Source: Arthrobacter sp042667405 (GTDB lineage Bacteria > Actinomycetota > Actinomycetes > Actinomycetales > Micrococcaceae). Taken from it: a stretch of DNA of 64,000 nucleotides. Where the stretch lies: assembly GCF_042667405.1 (NCBI RefSeq), contig NZ_JBHVAL010000012.1, positions 1-64,000 on the forward strand, given 5' to 3'. Under the pieces are notes generated by a model. That model did no database searches. It was not told the origin of the DNA and worked only from the letters and a program-made list of their open reading frames with translations. The position numbers and the translations under genes were made by a program. Numbering within the stretch: position 1 is the first letter of the stretch; each line of letters opens with the position of its first letter. This document shows, piece by piece, positions 53,685 through 63,109 of the stretch.

Positions 53685-55392
53685 CGTTGTCCTCCGTCAT
53701 CGTTGCGCCCTGGACGCTGCCGGGCCCATTGTCCATCACGCCGGGGATGCTGGCCATGAAGACTGCGCCCGGCCCTCCCATCGTGCCCGTTTCCAGGACG
53801 CGGACGTCACCGCCGCGTCGCCGCGCCAGCTGCCGCACCAGAGCCAGCCCCAATCCTTGTCCGGCACCCGGGCGCGACGTACGGTCCGCCGTCGTAAATC
53901 CTTCAGTGAAGACCTCTTCGGGGTCCAGTTCTCCCAGCCCGTCCCCGGAGTCCGCCACCACGATGTGGAGCGCACCGCCGTCGTGGCTTTGCTCGTCCAA
54001 CAGCTCAATGTCCACCCAGCGTTCATCGCCGGAACCGGCGACGGCGGCACTCACCGCGTTGTCGATCAGGTTGCCCAGCACTGTGGTAACGTCCTGGGGA
54101 TCGGCCACGTGTCCACGGACCAAGGTTTCTGGGCCGACACGCAGGGCCACGCCGCGTTCGGAGGCTTCAACTCCCTTGGCGCCGACGAAGGCCTGAAGGT
54201 ACGGATCCTGCAGGAGTTCGGCTTGCTCCACGGGGAACTTCAGGGGCCCGGTGGCCGAGATCCTGGCCAGGTACTCCTTGGCGGAATCGTGCTGGCCGAT
54301 GCTCATGAAGCCGGCGATGGTGTGGAGCTGGTTGGCGAATTCGTGGCGCTGGGCCCGGAGCGCAGTGGACATGGTTCCCACGGCATCCAGTTGCTGCGTC
54401 AGTTGCTGCAATTCGGTACGGTCGCGCAGCATGACCACCCAGCCGAGGTCTTCCTTGCGGTGCCAGGCTTTGCGTGCGCTGGCTACAAGGACTCGTCCGC
54501 CGGCCACGATTTCCACGGCTTCGGCGTCCTGCGCCGCTGGCTTGGTGAGCCATTTGAGTTGTTCAGGGACGCTCGCCGAGGCCCAGTCCTGGCCCGTAGC
54601 ATCGGGCATGTCCAGAAGCCTGGCCGCGGCAGCGTTGAAGACGGAGATACGTCCGTCGGCGGCGATGCCGATCACGCCGTCGTCCACCCCCTGGAGCACC
54701 GCCACCTGGTCGTGGACCAGGGTGCTGATCTCTTCAGGCTCCAATCCCAGGGTGAGCCGCTGGAGTCGTCGTCGGAGCAAGAAGGAGGCAAGGACACCGG
54801 CCAGCAGGGCGCCGCCCGCGGTAAGGGCAATGGGTGCGATGTCCCGGACCAGGCTCTTCGTCAGCGACTCCACGGAGTACCCCACGCTGACTTCGCCCAC
54901 GATCATTGTGGAGCCGGGGGAGTAGACGGGGACCTTGGCCCCGGCAGAGGGCCCCAGCGTCCCGGTATTGCGGGTGGTGATTTCCTCGCCCGCCAAAGCC
55001 ACGGACGGATCGGTGCTGACCCTCTCGCCGAGCCGGGCCAGATCCGGATGGGCCAGTCGAAGACCGGTTTCGTCCGTGATGACAACGAAGAGTGCGCCGG
55101 TCCTGACCCTGGCCGCCTCCGCCGCGGCTTGAAGGGGGCCGACAGCGAGGACATCAGGCGGGGGTGTGCCCTCCTCTTTGCTGATGGCCTGCACATCGGC
55201 CCGGACATCCGGGTCGGCCGCTACTGTCCTTGCCAGGGTGAGGGCCTGGTTTTCGGCTTCGTCGCCAATGCGTTCATAGACCAGCCACGCGTGGACGGCC
55301 CCACTGAGCAGCACCACCAGCAGCACCACACCGAGCTGGAGGAGAAGGGTCTGGGTGGAGAAACGCATACTGACTCTGCTGTTACGGGGCAC
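53677..55392 (-). CDS. CitA/DcuS-type sensor histidine kinase
   Basis: A 571-residue membrane sensor. TM1 (about 14-38) and TM2 (about 167-190) frame an outside PAS-like domain of about 130 residues that should bind citrate or another carboxylate. A cytoplasmic PAS follows, then the H box RAQRHEFANQLH with H350, N box NLIDNAV, and G boxes ADSGDG and GQGLGLALV. This matches the CitA/DcuS family. GTG 55392 has AGGAG closely upstream; the frame continuing to 55452 is not supported. It is divergent from the CitMHS transporter, so citrate sensing is the best guess. Confidence 0.92.
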   Translation of the reverse strand: MPRNSRVSMRFSTQTLLLQLGVVLLVVLLSGAVHAWLVYERIGDEAENQALTLARTVAADPDVRADVQAISKEEGTPPPDVLAVGPLQAAAEAARVRTGALFVVITDETGLRLAHPDLARLGERVSTDPSVALAGEEITTRNTGTLGPSAGAKVPVYSPGSTMIVGEVSVGYSVESLTKSLVRDIAPIALTAGGALLAGVLASFLLRRRLQRLTLGLEPEEISTLVHDQVAVLQGVDDGVIGIAADGRISVFNAAAARLLDMPDATGQDWASASVPEQLKWLTKPAAQDAEAVEIVAGGRVLVASARKAWHRKEDLGWVVMLRDRTELQQLTQQLDAVGTMSTALRAQRHEFANQLHTIAGFMSIGQHDSAKEYLARISATGPLKFPVEQAELLQDPYLQAFVGAKGVEASERGVALRVGPETLVRGHVADPQDVTTVLGNLIDNAVSAAVAGSGDERWVDIELLDEQSHDGGALHIVVADSGDGLGELDPEEVFTEGFTTADRTSRPGAGQGLGLALVRQLARRRGGDVRVLETGTMGGPGAVFMASIPGVMDNGPGSVQGATMTEDNDG

Positions 55393-55566
55393 CGTCACTC
55401 CTTTCCTCCAGATCCATTGAAGCATTGAGCACAATGCGCAAAACGTTCGCAACGAGCAGTATTCCCAACAATTCCCACAAACCCGTGCCCGTGACGGACG
55501 CCACCCTATTGTCTGTAGTGCGCATCACACCGACGTGGCGCCATTCACAGTAGTAAGGAGCCGGCC

Positions 55567-57069
55567 GTGCTGGTTTTGCTTGGATTCGCAATGATTGCGG
55601 TATTCATGGTCCTGATCATGACCAAAAAGTTGACGCCCGTCCTGGCGCTGATCATTGTTCCCACCGTCTTTGGCCTCTTCGCCGGCGCAGGTCTTGGGAT
55701 CGGCCCAATGGTCATGGACTCCATGAAGTCCATGACATCGACGGCGGCGCTCCTCATGTTTGCCATTATCTACTTCGGCCTCATGATCGACGTCGGACTC
55801 TTTGATCCGCTGGTGAAGTTCATCCTCCGCAAGCTGGGCAACGATCCCGCGAAGGTGGTCCTCGGCACCGCGATCCTGGCAGCTGCTGTCTCCCTCGACG
55901 GCGACGGCTCCACCACCTTCATCCTCACCACGGCCGCCATGCTCCCTGTGTACCTGCGCCTGAAGATGAGCCCTGTGGTCCTCACCTGCGTAGCCGGCCT
56001 GGCCAACGGCACCATGAACATCCTGCCGTGGGGCGGACCCACCGCCCGCGCCGCTACTGCCCTGAAGCTGGACGTCAACGACGTCTTCGTCCCGATGGTC
56101 CCCTCGCTCATTGTCGGCCTGATCGTTGTGCTGGTCTTCTCCTGGCTGCTCGGCCTGCAGGAACGCAACCGCCTCCGTACCGTAGCTCCCGAGATCTGGG
56201 GCGACGTCGCCGATCCTTCCGAGGCGTTCGACGGCGGCAACGGCCGCGGCGGCGCTGTTGCAGCCGGTTCCGGTGCCGGTGGATCAGGCAAGGGCGGTTC
56301 CCGCTTCGGGGCCGGCCCAAGTAAAACCGCAGGCAAGCCGGGCACCGGTGGAGGCGCCGGCGTCGTGGTCCTGGAACGCACAGAAGAACTGGTGGACGAA
56401 CACGGCACCGCCATGGCCGACACCGCGCTGGACCCCAACCGCCCCACGCTGCGTCCCAAGCTGTTCTGGTTCAACCTGGCCCTCACCCTTGCCGTCATGG
56501 TGACGCTCGTTGCCAACATCATTCCGTTGCCGTTCGTCTTCATGGTCGGCTCGGCCATCGCGCTCCTGGTGAACTTCCCCAAGGTCAAGGACCAGGGTGC
56601 GCAGCTGATTGCGCATGCACCATCGATCGTTGCCGTGGTCAGCATGGTCATGGCCGCCGCCGTCCTCACCGGCGTGCTGAACGGTACGGGCATGGTCAAG
56701 GCGATGTCCGAATGGCTGGTCCAGATCATTCCCGCAGACATGGGCCCGTTCATGGCGGTCATCACCGGCCTGCTGAGCATCCCCATGACGTTCTTCATGA
56801 GCAACGATGCCTTCTACTTCGGAGTCCTGCCGGTCCTCAGCGAAACCGCAGCGCACTACGGCGTTGGAGCCGCAGATATGGCCCGCGCGTCCATCACCGG
56901 ACAGCCGTTCCACCTGCAGAGCCCGCTGGTCCCGGCAATCCTCCTGCTGGTCTCACTGGCCAAGGTTGAACTGGGTGACCACCACAAGAAGGTTCTCTGG
57001 CGCACCGCGGTCATCTCGATCGTCATGCTGGCCGTCGGTGTCTTCACGGGAGCCATCGGCATCGGCTGA
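55567..57069 (+). CDS. CitMHS-family citrate transporter
   Basis: A 500-residue secondary carrier of the CitMHS family, which imports citrate bound to a divalent metal (Mg, Ca or others) with protons. About 11 membrane segments are visible, with family features such as SLDGDGSTTFILTTAAMLP, GLANGTMNILPWGGPTARA and FFMSNDAFYFGVLPVL. A cytoplasmic loop at about 217-275 carries a Gly/Ala/Lys-rich insert of about 45 residues. The start is GTG 55567, 6 bases after AAGGAG. It faces the sensor kinase gene across 174 bases and is closed by a strong hairpin. Confidence 0.95.
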   Translation: MLVLLGFAMIAVFMVLIMTKKLTPVLALIIVPTVFGLFAGAGLGIGPMVMDSMKSMTSTAALLMFAIIYFGLMIDVGLFDPLVKFILRKLGNDPAKVVLGTAILAAAVSLDGDGSTTFILTTAAMLPVYLRLKMSPVVLTCVAGLANGTMNILPWGGPTARAATALKLDVNDVFVPMVPSLIVGLIVVLVFSWLLGLQERNRLRTVAPEIWGDVADPSEAFDGGNGRGGAVAAGSGAGGSGKGGSRFGAGPSKTAGKPGTGGGAGVVVLERTEELVDEHGTAMADTALDPNRPTLRPKLFWFNLALTLAVMVTLVANIIPLPFVFMVGSAIALLVNFPKVKDQGAQLIAHAPSIVAVVSMVMAAAVLTGVLNGTGMVKAMSEWLVQIIPADMGPFMAVITGLLSIPMTFFMSNDAFYFGVLPVLSETAAHYGVGAADMARASITGQPFHLQSPLVPAILLLVSLAKVELGDHHKKVLWRTAVISIVMLAVGVFTGAIGIG

Positions 57070-57078
57070 CAGCCATCA

Positions 57079-57114
57079 GCCACCGCCGCGCGGGAATGCC
57101 CGCGCGGCGGTGGC
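57079..57114. terminator. Strong bidirectional hairpin after the citrate transporter gene
   Basis: Perfect 16-base arms (57079-57094 and 57099-57114) with an AATG loop. It is located between the transporter gene and the convergent LCP gene. Confidence 0.85.
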
Positions 57115-57128
57115 ACCACAGCCCATGA

Positions 57129-58646
57129 TCAGCCTGCCGGGTTAGTTGCCTGGCAGGTCTGGTCATTTGCTGTTTGGCTGGGAATGCTTCCCTGGGCCGG
57201 AGCCGGGGCAGGCTTGTCGCCGGAGGCGAAGTCTTCACCGGCGTAGAGCTGGACGCCCTGGATGCCGGTGACCTCCTGGACACTGGTGGCCGGCAGTCCG
57301 AACATGGCTGCGATATCGGTGGCGACGTCATCAAAGCCGGCTTGGTAGTAGACCATGGTTTGCGTCCGTGGCTGGGCCTGCAGCCGTGTCGTGTTGGTGT
57401 AACCGGCAGCAGCCAGGGTCGCAGCAATGGCGTTGCTGCGGCCCGTCACGGAGGTTCCGTTGGCAACGGAAACCGGCTGGAGTGCCTTGTCGAAGGACGG
57501 CTTGGCCGGGGCGCTGGATGCATCTGCCGGGGGAGTGGTTGCTCCCTGGCTGAGGTCCGCGCTGTGCTGGAGGGCAGAGAAAAGCTGGGAGGCGGCAGGC
57601 TCTGCCAACGCCAGCCTGTTGGGGTCTGATGGCGCAGGAACCGTGGGGACAGTGATGAAGTTGACCTTGGCGGGGTCGATGTTCTTCAGGCGGTCAGCGA
57701 TGGTCAGCAACGCCGGAACCGAAGACAACCCTGTGTCCACGGTGAGGTTGCTGGTCATGGTGTCCGCAATGTCCAGTACTTTTTGCGGGTTGGTCAGTGT
57801 TCCTTCGGATTTGAGCTTGCGGACCAGCGAACCCAGGAAGGCCTGCTGGGCCTGGATGCGGCCAAGGTCGCCACCGTCAGCGAAAGCGTGGCGGGTGCGC
57901 AGGAACGCAAGCGCCTGGTCGCCTTGCACCTGGGAAGTTCCCTTGGGCAGCCGAAGTCCGGAGTCGGGATCGAAGACGGCGGAGTTGACGCAGACGTCCA
58001 CGCCTCCCACCTTGGTGGAGAGCTCCTTGACGGCATTGAAATCGGCCATCATGAAGTGGTCGATTTCCAGGCCCGTGAGTTTGTTCACGGTATCCACCGC
58101 ACAGCCGATGCCGGCTTCGGCCATCGCACTGTTGATCATGGCGTCCTCGCGGGCCGCATGTTGCTGGTTGTTGGCTTGGTCCTTGCATTCGGGAACGTCG
58201 ACCATGAGGTCCCGGGGAAAGCTGATCACGTTGACGTTGTTGTTGTCCGCGGAGATATCCACCAGCATCATTACGTCCGATTGGCCGTAGCCGGATGACT
58301 GGTCAGCAGTACCGTACTGGCTGTTCTTGCCGCTGCGGGTGTCACTTCCCAGGACCAGGATCTGGAGCCGGTCCTTGCGGTCATCCACCGGACCCTCGGT
58401 GCGGGAACCTCCGGCACCCAGGGCGCTCGTGGAAATGTTGGACTGCAGCCGCCACAGCCAATATCCGCCGAAGCACAGCACTCCAAGCAAGACTGCAGCC
58501 ATGACGATGACGCCGAGCCTCAGCCAGCGGCGGCGTCTGCGCGGTGGTGTACTGAGGCTGCCATCAACCAGCTTCCCCTGCCCGGGGTAGGCAGAAGCAG
58601 CTGGATCGGGTCGGTTGGGGTCGGGACTTTCGTGACGACCTTGCAC
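57129..58646 (-). CDS. LytR-CpsA-Psr (LCP) family protein with LytR_C domain
   Basis: A 505-residue membrane enzyme of the LCP family, which attaches secondary polymers such as teichoic acid-like chains or arabinogalactan to peptidoglycan. A Pro/Arg-rich cytoplasmic segment (1-40) precedes one membrane segment (about 43-68). The LCP core (about 95-310) shows LVLGSDTRS-type strand, SDVMMLVDIS, SFPRDLMVDVP and a HFMMADFNAVKELSTKVGG segment. A C-terminal LytR_C domain (about 385-470) follows. The start is GTG 58646 with GAGGAAAGG upstream; TAGGAT at 58687-58682 may be its -10. Confidence 0.92.
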   Translation of the reverse strand: MQGRHESPDPNRPDPAASAYPGQGKLVDGSLSTPPRRRRRWLRLGVIVMAAVLLGVLCFGGYWLWRLQSNISTSALGAGGSRTEGPVDDRKDRLQILVLGSDTRSGKNSQYGTADQSSGYGQSDVMMLVDISADNNNVNVISFPRDLMVDVPECKDQANNQQHAAREDAMINSAMAEAGIGCAVDTVNKLTGLEIDHFMMADFNAVKELSTKVGGVDVCVNSAVFDPDSGLRLPKGTSQVQGDQALAFLRTRHAFADGGDLGRIQAQQAFLGSLVRKLKSEGTLTNPQKVLDIADTMTSNLTVDTGLSSVPALLTIADRLKNIDPAKVNFITVPTVPAPSDPNRLALAEPAASQLFSALQHSADLSQGATTPPADASSAPAKPSFDKALQPVSVANGTSVTGRSNAIAATLAAAGYTNTTRLQAQPRTQTMVYYQAGFDDVATDIAAMFGLPATSVQEVTGIQGVQLYAGEDFASGDKPAPAPAQGSIPSQTANDQTCQATNPAG

Positions 58647-59009
58647 AGGGCCGGCCTTTCCTCGGGGTCAGAAGCGGCCTATCCTACGGACCGAATCTGG
58701 GAACTTCCTCTATCAGCTGGCTCCACGGCTGTCCTGAGCTGCACGTCCACCGGGGTCTGCGGCGCGGAGCTGCGGTGGGCCTTCACCTTTAATGTCTCTC
58801 TGCTGACGGTCGTCATCCCGTTGTTCTTGCTCGATGCCGTACCGGGGATCCTCCTGCGCCTCAACGGCCAGCTGCTGGACCATGTCATGCCCACCCAGGC
58901 CATGGCGCCATGGTTCGCCCGCAGCGACAAACGCGAGGCCCGTGGTTTCGATGAACTGACGGATGAACAACTGGAGGAACTGAACGCCCAGCACCTGAAC
59001 CGGCGCTGA
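58632..59009 (+). CDS. Small predicted membrane protein, start uncertain
   Basis: A frame of up to 125 residues that I do not recognise. The C-terminal half looks genuinely coding: it has high third-position GC, one membrane segment (FNVSLLTVVIPLFLLDAVPG) and an acidic helix ending in FDELTDEQLEELNAQHLNRR. The first ~35 residues are unconvincing and overlap the LCP start on the other strand, so the true start may be further in. It lies just before gatC. It may be a lineage-specific protein, or the open frame may be chance. Confidence 0.45.
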   Translation: MTTLHRAGLSSGSEAAYPTDRIWELPLSAGSTAVLSCTSTGVCGAELRWAFTFNVSLLTVVIPLFLLDAVPGILLRLNGQLLDHVMPTQAMAPWFARSDKREARGFDELTDEQLEELNAQHLNRR

Positions 59010-59027
59010 AGCCGGTGCGCAGCCAAG

Positions 59028-59033
59028 TAGACT
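59028..59033 (+). promoter_or_regulatory. Putative -10 box of gatCAB
   Basis: TAGACT lies 37 bases before ATG 59071, with CTGAAG about 16 bases upstream as a poor -35. The message would have a short leader with GGGGAG before the ATG. Confidence 0.4.
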
Positions 59034-59070
59034 GGTTCGGAAAACCAATTGAACTTTGCAGGGGAGATCC

Positions 59071-59367
59071 ATGGCTGCGATCAACCGTGACGACGTCGCG
59101 CATCTTGCGCGTCTGGCTCACATTGAAATGAGTGCCGAAGAACTGGACAGGATGGCTGTTGAGCTTGCCGTCATCGTGGATTCGGTGAAGAGCGTGAGCG
59201 AGGCTGCCGGTGACGACGTCCCGGCCACATCCCACCCGATTCCGTTGACCAACGTGTTCCGCGAGGACGTCGTGGGGCACACGTTCACGGCAGAGCAGGC
59301 ATTGTCCGGCGCACCGGACGCCTACGAGAACCGTTTCAAGGTCCCGGCAATCCTGGACGAGGACTGA
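59071..59367 (+). CDS. gatC: Asp-tRNA(Asn)/Glu-tRNA(Gln) amidotransferase subunit C
   Basis: A 98-residue subunit that wraps the A and B subunits of the amidotransferase correcting mischarged Glu-tRNA(Gln) or Asp-tRNA(Asn). It shows the family pattern INRDDVAHLARLAHIEMSAEE in pieces, and the C-terminal ENRFKVPAIL. GGGGAG lies 4 bases before the ATG. gatA begins five bases after its stop. Confidence 0.96.
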   Translation: MAAINRDDVAHLARLAHIEMSAEELDRMAVELAVIVDSVKSVSEAAGDDVPATSHPIPLTNVFREDVVGHTFTAEQALSGAPDAYENRFKVPAILDED

Positions 59368-59372
59368 TCACC

Positions 59373-60917
59373 ATGACTGAGCTGAAAAACGAACTCATCC
59401 ACCACTCCGCCGCCGACCTCGCTGCCAAGCTGGCCGCCCGCGAAGTTTCCGCCGTCGAAGTGACTCAGGCGCACCTTGACCGCATTGCCGACGTCGATGG
59501 TCAGGTTAATGCCTTCCTGCACGTCAACAGCGAAGAGGCTTTGGCTGTTGCCGCGGAAGTGGACGCTGCCCGCGCCGCCGGTGGCGAAGAACTGCACGCC
59601 CTCGCCGGTGTACCGATCGCGGTCAAGGACCTCATCGTCACCATCGGCCAGCCGACCACCGCTGGTTCGAAGATCCTTGAAGGCTGGCACAGCCCGTACG
59701 ACGCCACCGTGGTGAAGAAGCTCCGCGCAGCAAAGATGCCCATCCTGGGCAAGACCAACCTGGACGAATTCGCCATGGGTTCCTCTACGGAACACTCGGC
59801 CTTCGGACCTACCCGCAACCCGTGGGACCTGGACCGCATCCCCGGTGGTTCGGGCGGTGGCTCCGCTGCCGCCGTCGCCGCTTTCGAAGCGCCGCTGGCG
59901 CTCGGCACGGACACCGGTGGATCCATCCGCCAGCCAGGAGCCGTCACCGGAACCGTGGGCATGAAGCCGACGTACGGTGCTGTTTCGCGCTACGGGGCCA
60001 TCGCCATGGCGTCCTCCCTGGACCAGATCGGCCCGGTGTCCCGCACGGTGCTGGACTCCGCCCTGCTCCAGGAAGTCATTGGTGGTCACGATCCCTTTGA
60101 TTCGACGTCCCTGACCGACCCGTTCAACAACCTCGTTGCCGCTGCCCGTTTGGGCAACGTTGCCGGCATGAAGGTCGGCATCATCAAGGAACTGCACGGC
60201 GAGGGCTACCAGGCTGGTGTCGAGAACCGCTTCAACGAGTCCCTTCAGCTCCTGAAGGACGCAGGCGCGGAAATCGTCGAGGTTTCCTGCCCCAACCTCA
60301 AGTACGCCCTGGGCGCGTACTACCTCATCATGCCTTCCGAGGTCTCCAGCAACCTGGCCAAGTTCGACGGCGTCCGCTTCGGTTTGCGCGTGCTGCCCAA
60401 GGACGGTCCCATGACCATCGAACGCGTCATGGGTGCCACCCGTGCCGCGGGCTTCGGCGATGAGGTCAAGCGACGCATCATCCTCGGTACCTACGCCCTG
60501 AGCGCCGGCTACTACGACGCCTACTACGGCTCGGCGCAGAAGGTCCGTACGCTGATCCAGCGTGACTTCGACGCCGCCTTCGCCCAGGCGGATGTCCTCA
60601 TTTCCCCGACGGCGCCCACCACGGCGTTCAAGCTGGGGGAGAAGCTGGATGACCCCTTGGCCATGTACCTCAACGACGTCGCCACGATTCCTGCGAACCT
60701 CGCAGGCATCCCGGGCCTGTCCCTGCCCGGCGGCCTTGCCGATGAGGACGGCCTGCCCGTCGGCATCCAGTTGCTGGCCCCTGCCCGCGAAGATGCCCGC
60801 CTGTACCGCGTGGGTGCGGTCCTCGAATCCATCCTTGAAGAGAAGTGGGGCGGCCCGATGCTGGCACAGGCACCGGCACTCGGCTCAGCTTCAACCACCG
60901 CCGGAGGTTCCAACTAA
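59373..60917 (+). CDS. gatA: Asp-tRNA(Asn)/Glu-tRNA(Gln) amidotransferase subunit A
   Basis: A 514-residue amidase-signature enzyme that frees ammonia from glutamine. The catalytic Lys is in GVPIAVKDLI. The Gly/Ser-rich amidase signature GGSGGGSAAAVAAFEAPLAL (about 158-177) and GTDTGGSIRQPG contain the Ser-cisSer pair. Length is normal, with about 15 extra Ala/Ser residues at the C-terminus. Its stop overlaps the gatB start by one base. Confidence 0.97.
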   Translation: MTELKNELIHHSAADLAAKLAAREVSAVEVTQAHLDRIADVDGQVNAFLHVNSEEALAVAAEVDAARAAGGEELHALAGVPIAVKDLIVTIGQPTTAGSKILEGWHSPYDATVVKKLRAAKMPILGKTNLDEFAMGSSTEHSAFGPTRNPWDLDRIPGGSGGGSAAAVAAFEAPLALGTDTGGSIRQPGAVTGTVGMKPTYGAVSRYGAIAMASSLDQIGPVSRTVLDSALLQEVIGGHDPFDSTSLTDPFNNLVAAARLGNVAGMKVGIIKELHGEGYQAGVENRFNESLQLLKDAGAEIVEVSCPNLKYALGAYYLIMPSEVSSNLAKFDGVRFGLRVLPKDGPMTIERVMGATRAAGFGDEVKRRIILGTYALSAGYYDAYYGSAQKVRTLIQRDFDAAFAQADVLISPTAPTTAFKLGEKLDDPLAMYLNDVATIPANLAGIPGLSLPGGLADEDGLPVGIQLLAPAREDARLYRVGAVLESILEEKWGGPMLAQAPALGSASTTAGGSN

Positions 60918-62425
60918 TGTCCGTCGACGCAATCCTGAGCTTCGAAGAGGCCATGGAGAAGTACGATCCCGTCCTGGGGTTCGAGGTCCACGTTGAACTC
61001 AACACCAAGACCAAGATGTTCTCCTCCGCCCCCAACGTCTTCGGCGATGAGCCCAACACCAACGTCAACGAGGTTGACCTCGGCATGCCCGGCGTCCTTC
61101 CCGTGGTGAACAAGGCCGCCGTCGAATCTTCGATCAAGATCGGCCTTGCCCTGAACTGCAAGATCGCCGAGTCCTGCCGTTTCGCCCGGAAGAACTACTT
61201 CTACCCGGATACCCCGAAGAACTTCCAGACCTCCCAGTACGACGAGCCGATCGCCTACGACGGTTACCTCGACATCGAACTCGAGGACGGAACGGTCTTC
61301 CGTGTGGAAATCGAACGTGCCCACATGGAAGAGGACGCCGGCAAGCTGACCCACATGGGCGGCGCCGCCGGCCGTATCCAGGGTGCAGACTACTCGCTGG
61401 TGGACTACAACCGCTCCGGTGTGCCGCTGGTGGAAATCGTCACCAAGCCGATCGAGGGCGCCGGAAGCCGCGCACCCGAACTGGCCAAAGCGTACGTCGC
61501 CGCTGTTCGCGAGATCGTGAAGAACCTTGGCGTCTCCGATGCCAAGATGGAACGCGGCAACGTCCGCTGCGATGCCAACGTTTCTTTGCGCCCGCATGGC
61601 CGTGAACGCTTCGGCATCCGTTCGGAAACCAAGAACGTGAACTCGCTGCGCGCCGTCGAGCACGCCGTCCGTTACGAAATCCAGCGGCACGCCGCCGTCC
61701 TCGAGTCCGGCGAACCGGTCATCCAGGAGACGCGCCACTGGCACGAGGACACGCGTTCGACGACGTCGGGCCGGCCCAAGTCCGACGCTGACGATTACCG
61801 CTACTTCCCGGAGCCGGACCTGGTTCCGGTGGTTGCCTCCCGGGAGTGGGTGGAGGAACTGCGCGCGACGCTTCCCGAGCCTCCGGCAGAGCGCCGCAAG
61901 CGGCTCAAGGAAGCCTGGGGCTATTCGGACCTGGAGTTCCGCGATGTCGTGAACGCCGGTGTCATGGACTCGATCGAGGAAACCATCGCAGCCGGTGCCT
62001 CCGCCGATGTGGCGCGCAAGTGGTGGATGGGTGAGATCGTGGGCCGCGCCAAGGTTGCCGATGTCGAGCCCGCCGAACTCGGTGTGACTCCGCAGCTGAT
62101 TGTCGAGCTCAACAAGCTCGTCGAATGCGGCAAGATCAACAACAAGATGGCCTCGCAGGTCCTTGACGGCGTTCTTGCCGGCGAAGGAACGCCTGAGGAG
62201 ATCATCGAAAAGCGCGGCCTTGCCGTGGTTTCGGATGACGGTCCGCTCCTGGAAGCCATTGACGCTGCACTGGCTGCCCAGCCGGACGTGGCCGAGAAGA
62301 TCCGCGGCGGCAAGGTACAGGCCATCGGTGCCATCGTCGGCGGCGTCATGAAGGCCACCCGTGGCCAGGCTGATGCAGGACGGGTACGCGAACTCATCCT
62401 CGAGAAGCTCGGGGTGGACGGCTAA
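60917..62425 (+). CDS. gatB: Asp-tRNA(Asn)/Glu-tRNA(Gln) amidotransferase subunit B
   Basis: A 502-residue subunit that phosphorylates the mischarged aminoacyl-tRNA and transfers ammonia to it. The signature is GFEVHVELNTKTKMFSS near residue 22; CRFARKNYFYPDTPKN, RPKSDADDYRYFPEPDL and the C-terminal GatB/YqeY domain follow. ATG 60917 shares a base with the gatA stop (TAATG), which excludes the longer frame to 60845. A strong terminator follows. Confidence 0.97.
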   Translation: MSVDAILSFEEAMEKYDPVLGFEVHVELNTKTKMFSSAPNVFGDEPNTNVNEVDLGMPGVLPVVNKAAVESSIKIGLALNCKIAESCRFARKNYFYPDTPKNFQTSQYDEPIAYDGYLDIELEDGTVFRVEIERAHMEEDAGKLTHMGGAAGRIQGADYSLVDYNRSGVPLVEIVTKPIEGAGSRAPELAKAYVAAVREIVKNLGVSDAKMERGNVRCDANVSLRPHGRERFGIRSETKNVNSLRAVEHAVRYEIQRHAAVLESGEPVIQETRHWHEDTRSTTSGRPKSDADDYRYFPEPDLVPVVASREWVEELRATLPEPPAERRKRLKEAWGYSDLEFRDVVNAGVMDSIEETIAAGASADVARKWWMGEIVGRAKVADVEPAELGVTPQLIVELNKLVECGKINNKMASQVLDGVLAGEGTPEEIIEKRGLAVVSDDGPLLEAIDAALAAQPDVAEKIRGGKVQAIGAIVGGVMKATRGQADAGRVRELILEKLGVDG

Positions 62426-62442
62426 GCAGCCGGACACCCAAT

Positions 62443-62502
62443 TGGGTCGCAGTTGTTGCCGTTCCGAATTCCCGGAAAGGCACCAACTGCGACCCACTTT
62501 TT
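62443..62502 (+). terminator. Intrinsic terminator of gatCAB
   Basis: TGGGTCGCAGTTG (62443-62455) pairs perfectly with CAACTGCGACCCA (62484-62496) and is followed by CTTTTTG. It is the only clear hairpin-plus-T-run terminator in the window. Confidence 0.88.
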
Positions 62503-62515
62503 GTTGGTCCGGGCG

Positions 62516-62521
62516 CACAAT
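62516..62521 (+). promoter_or_regulatory. Weak candidate leaderless -10 box
   Basis: CACAAT, 6 bases before ATG 62528. No ribosome binding site is visible before that ATG. Confidence 0.3.
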
Positions 62522-62527
62522 TAAGCC

Positions 62528-63109
62528 ATGGCCACTCTTTCGCCGGGCCTTCGCAAGGCCCTTCTAGCCGGCGGGATCGCCGTCGCTGTGACCGGTGCCG
62601 GGAGCGCGGCAGTGTGGGCCGGCACCCAGCCCGGCCCCACGCCGTCGGACACGTCCTCCAGCACCCCCGCGCCAAGCCCCTCCGGGTCAGCCAAAGCCGG
62701 GCCCAACCACGCACGCGGCCAGGGGATCCACGGAGAGCACGTCCTCAAGCAGCCGGACGGGAGCTTCCGCACCGTTGTGACCCAGGCGGGAACCATAGAG
62801 TCAGTCAGCGGCTCCGACATCACCGTGAAGAGCGAAGACGGCTTCACGCAGCGCTATGTCATCAACGGCGACACGAAGATCAGCAAGGTTCCCACCGATG
62901 CCGCGCAACTCCGGAACGGCAAGGGCAAGCACCCACTGCCGTCGGCCACAGCGGCTGAGCTGAAATCCGGAGATGCCGTGCACATCAGCGGCACGAAAGC
63001 CGGAGGTGCGGTCACCGCTGACAGGATCGTCTCCGGAGAACTGCCGGCAGGCGTCAAAGGCCACGGCATGAAGCGCGGCCACGGGCCCATCCAGTCGTTC
63101 ACAGGCTAG
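62528..63109 (+). CDS. Secreted DUF5666-like protein
   Basis: A 193-residue protein. An N-terminal signal-like segment (LRKALLAGGIAVAVTGAGSAAVWA, read in two parts) is followed by a Pro/Ser/Thr-rich linker (about 32-55) and a beta-rich domain (about 80-190) with TIESVSGSDITVKSEDG and SGDAVHISGTKAGGAVTADRI. That pattern suits DUF5666-type OB-like domains of unknown function. No Cys and no sorting motif. Monocistronic. Confidence 0.82.
   Translation: MATLSPGLRKALLAGGIAVAVTGAGSAAVWAGTQPGPTPSDTSSSTPAPSPSGSAKAGPNHARGQGIHGEHVLKQPDGSFRTVVTQAGTIESVSGSDITVKSEDGFTQRYVINGDTKISKVPTDAAQLRNGKGKHPLPSATAAELKSGDAVHISGTKAGGAVTADRIVSGELPAGVKGHGMKRGHGPIQSFTG

Noticed and set aside
53548..55428. Antisense open frame of 626 codons over the sensor kinase
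   Set aside because: The sense frame encodes a complete histidine kinase with all boxes; the antisense product has no recognisable motif.
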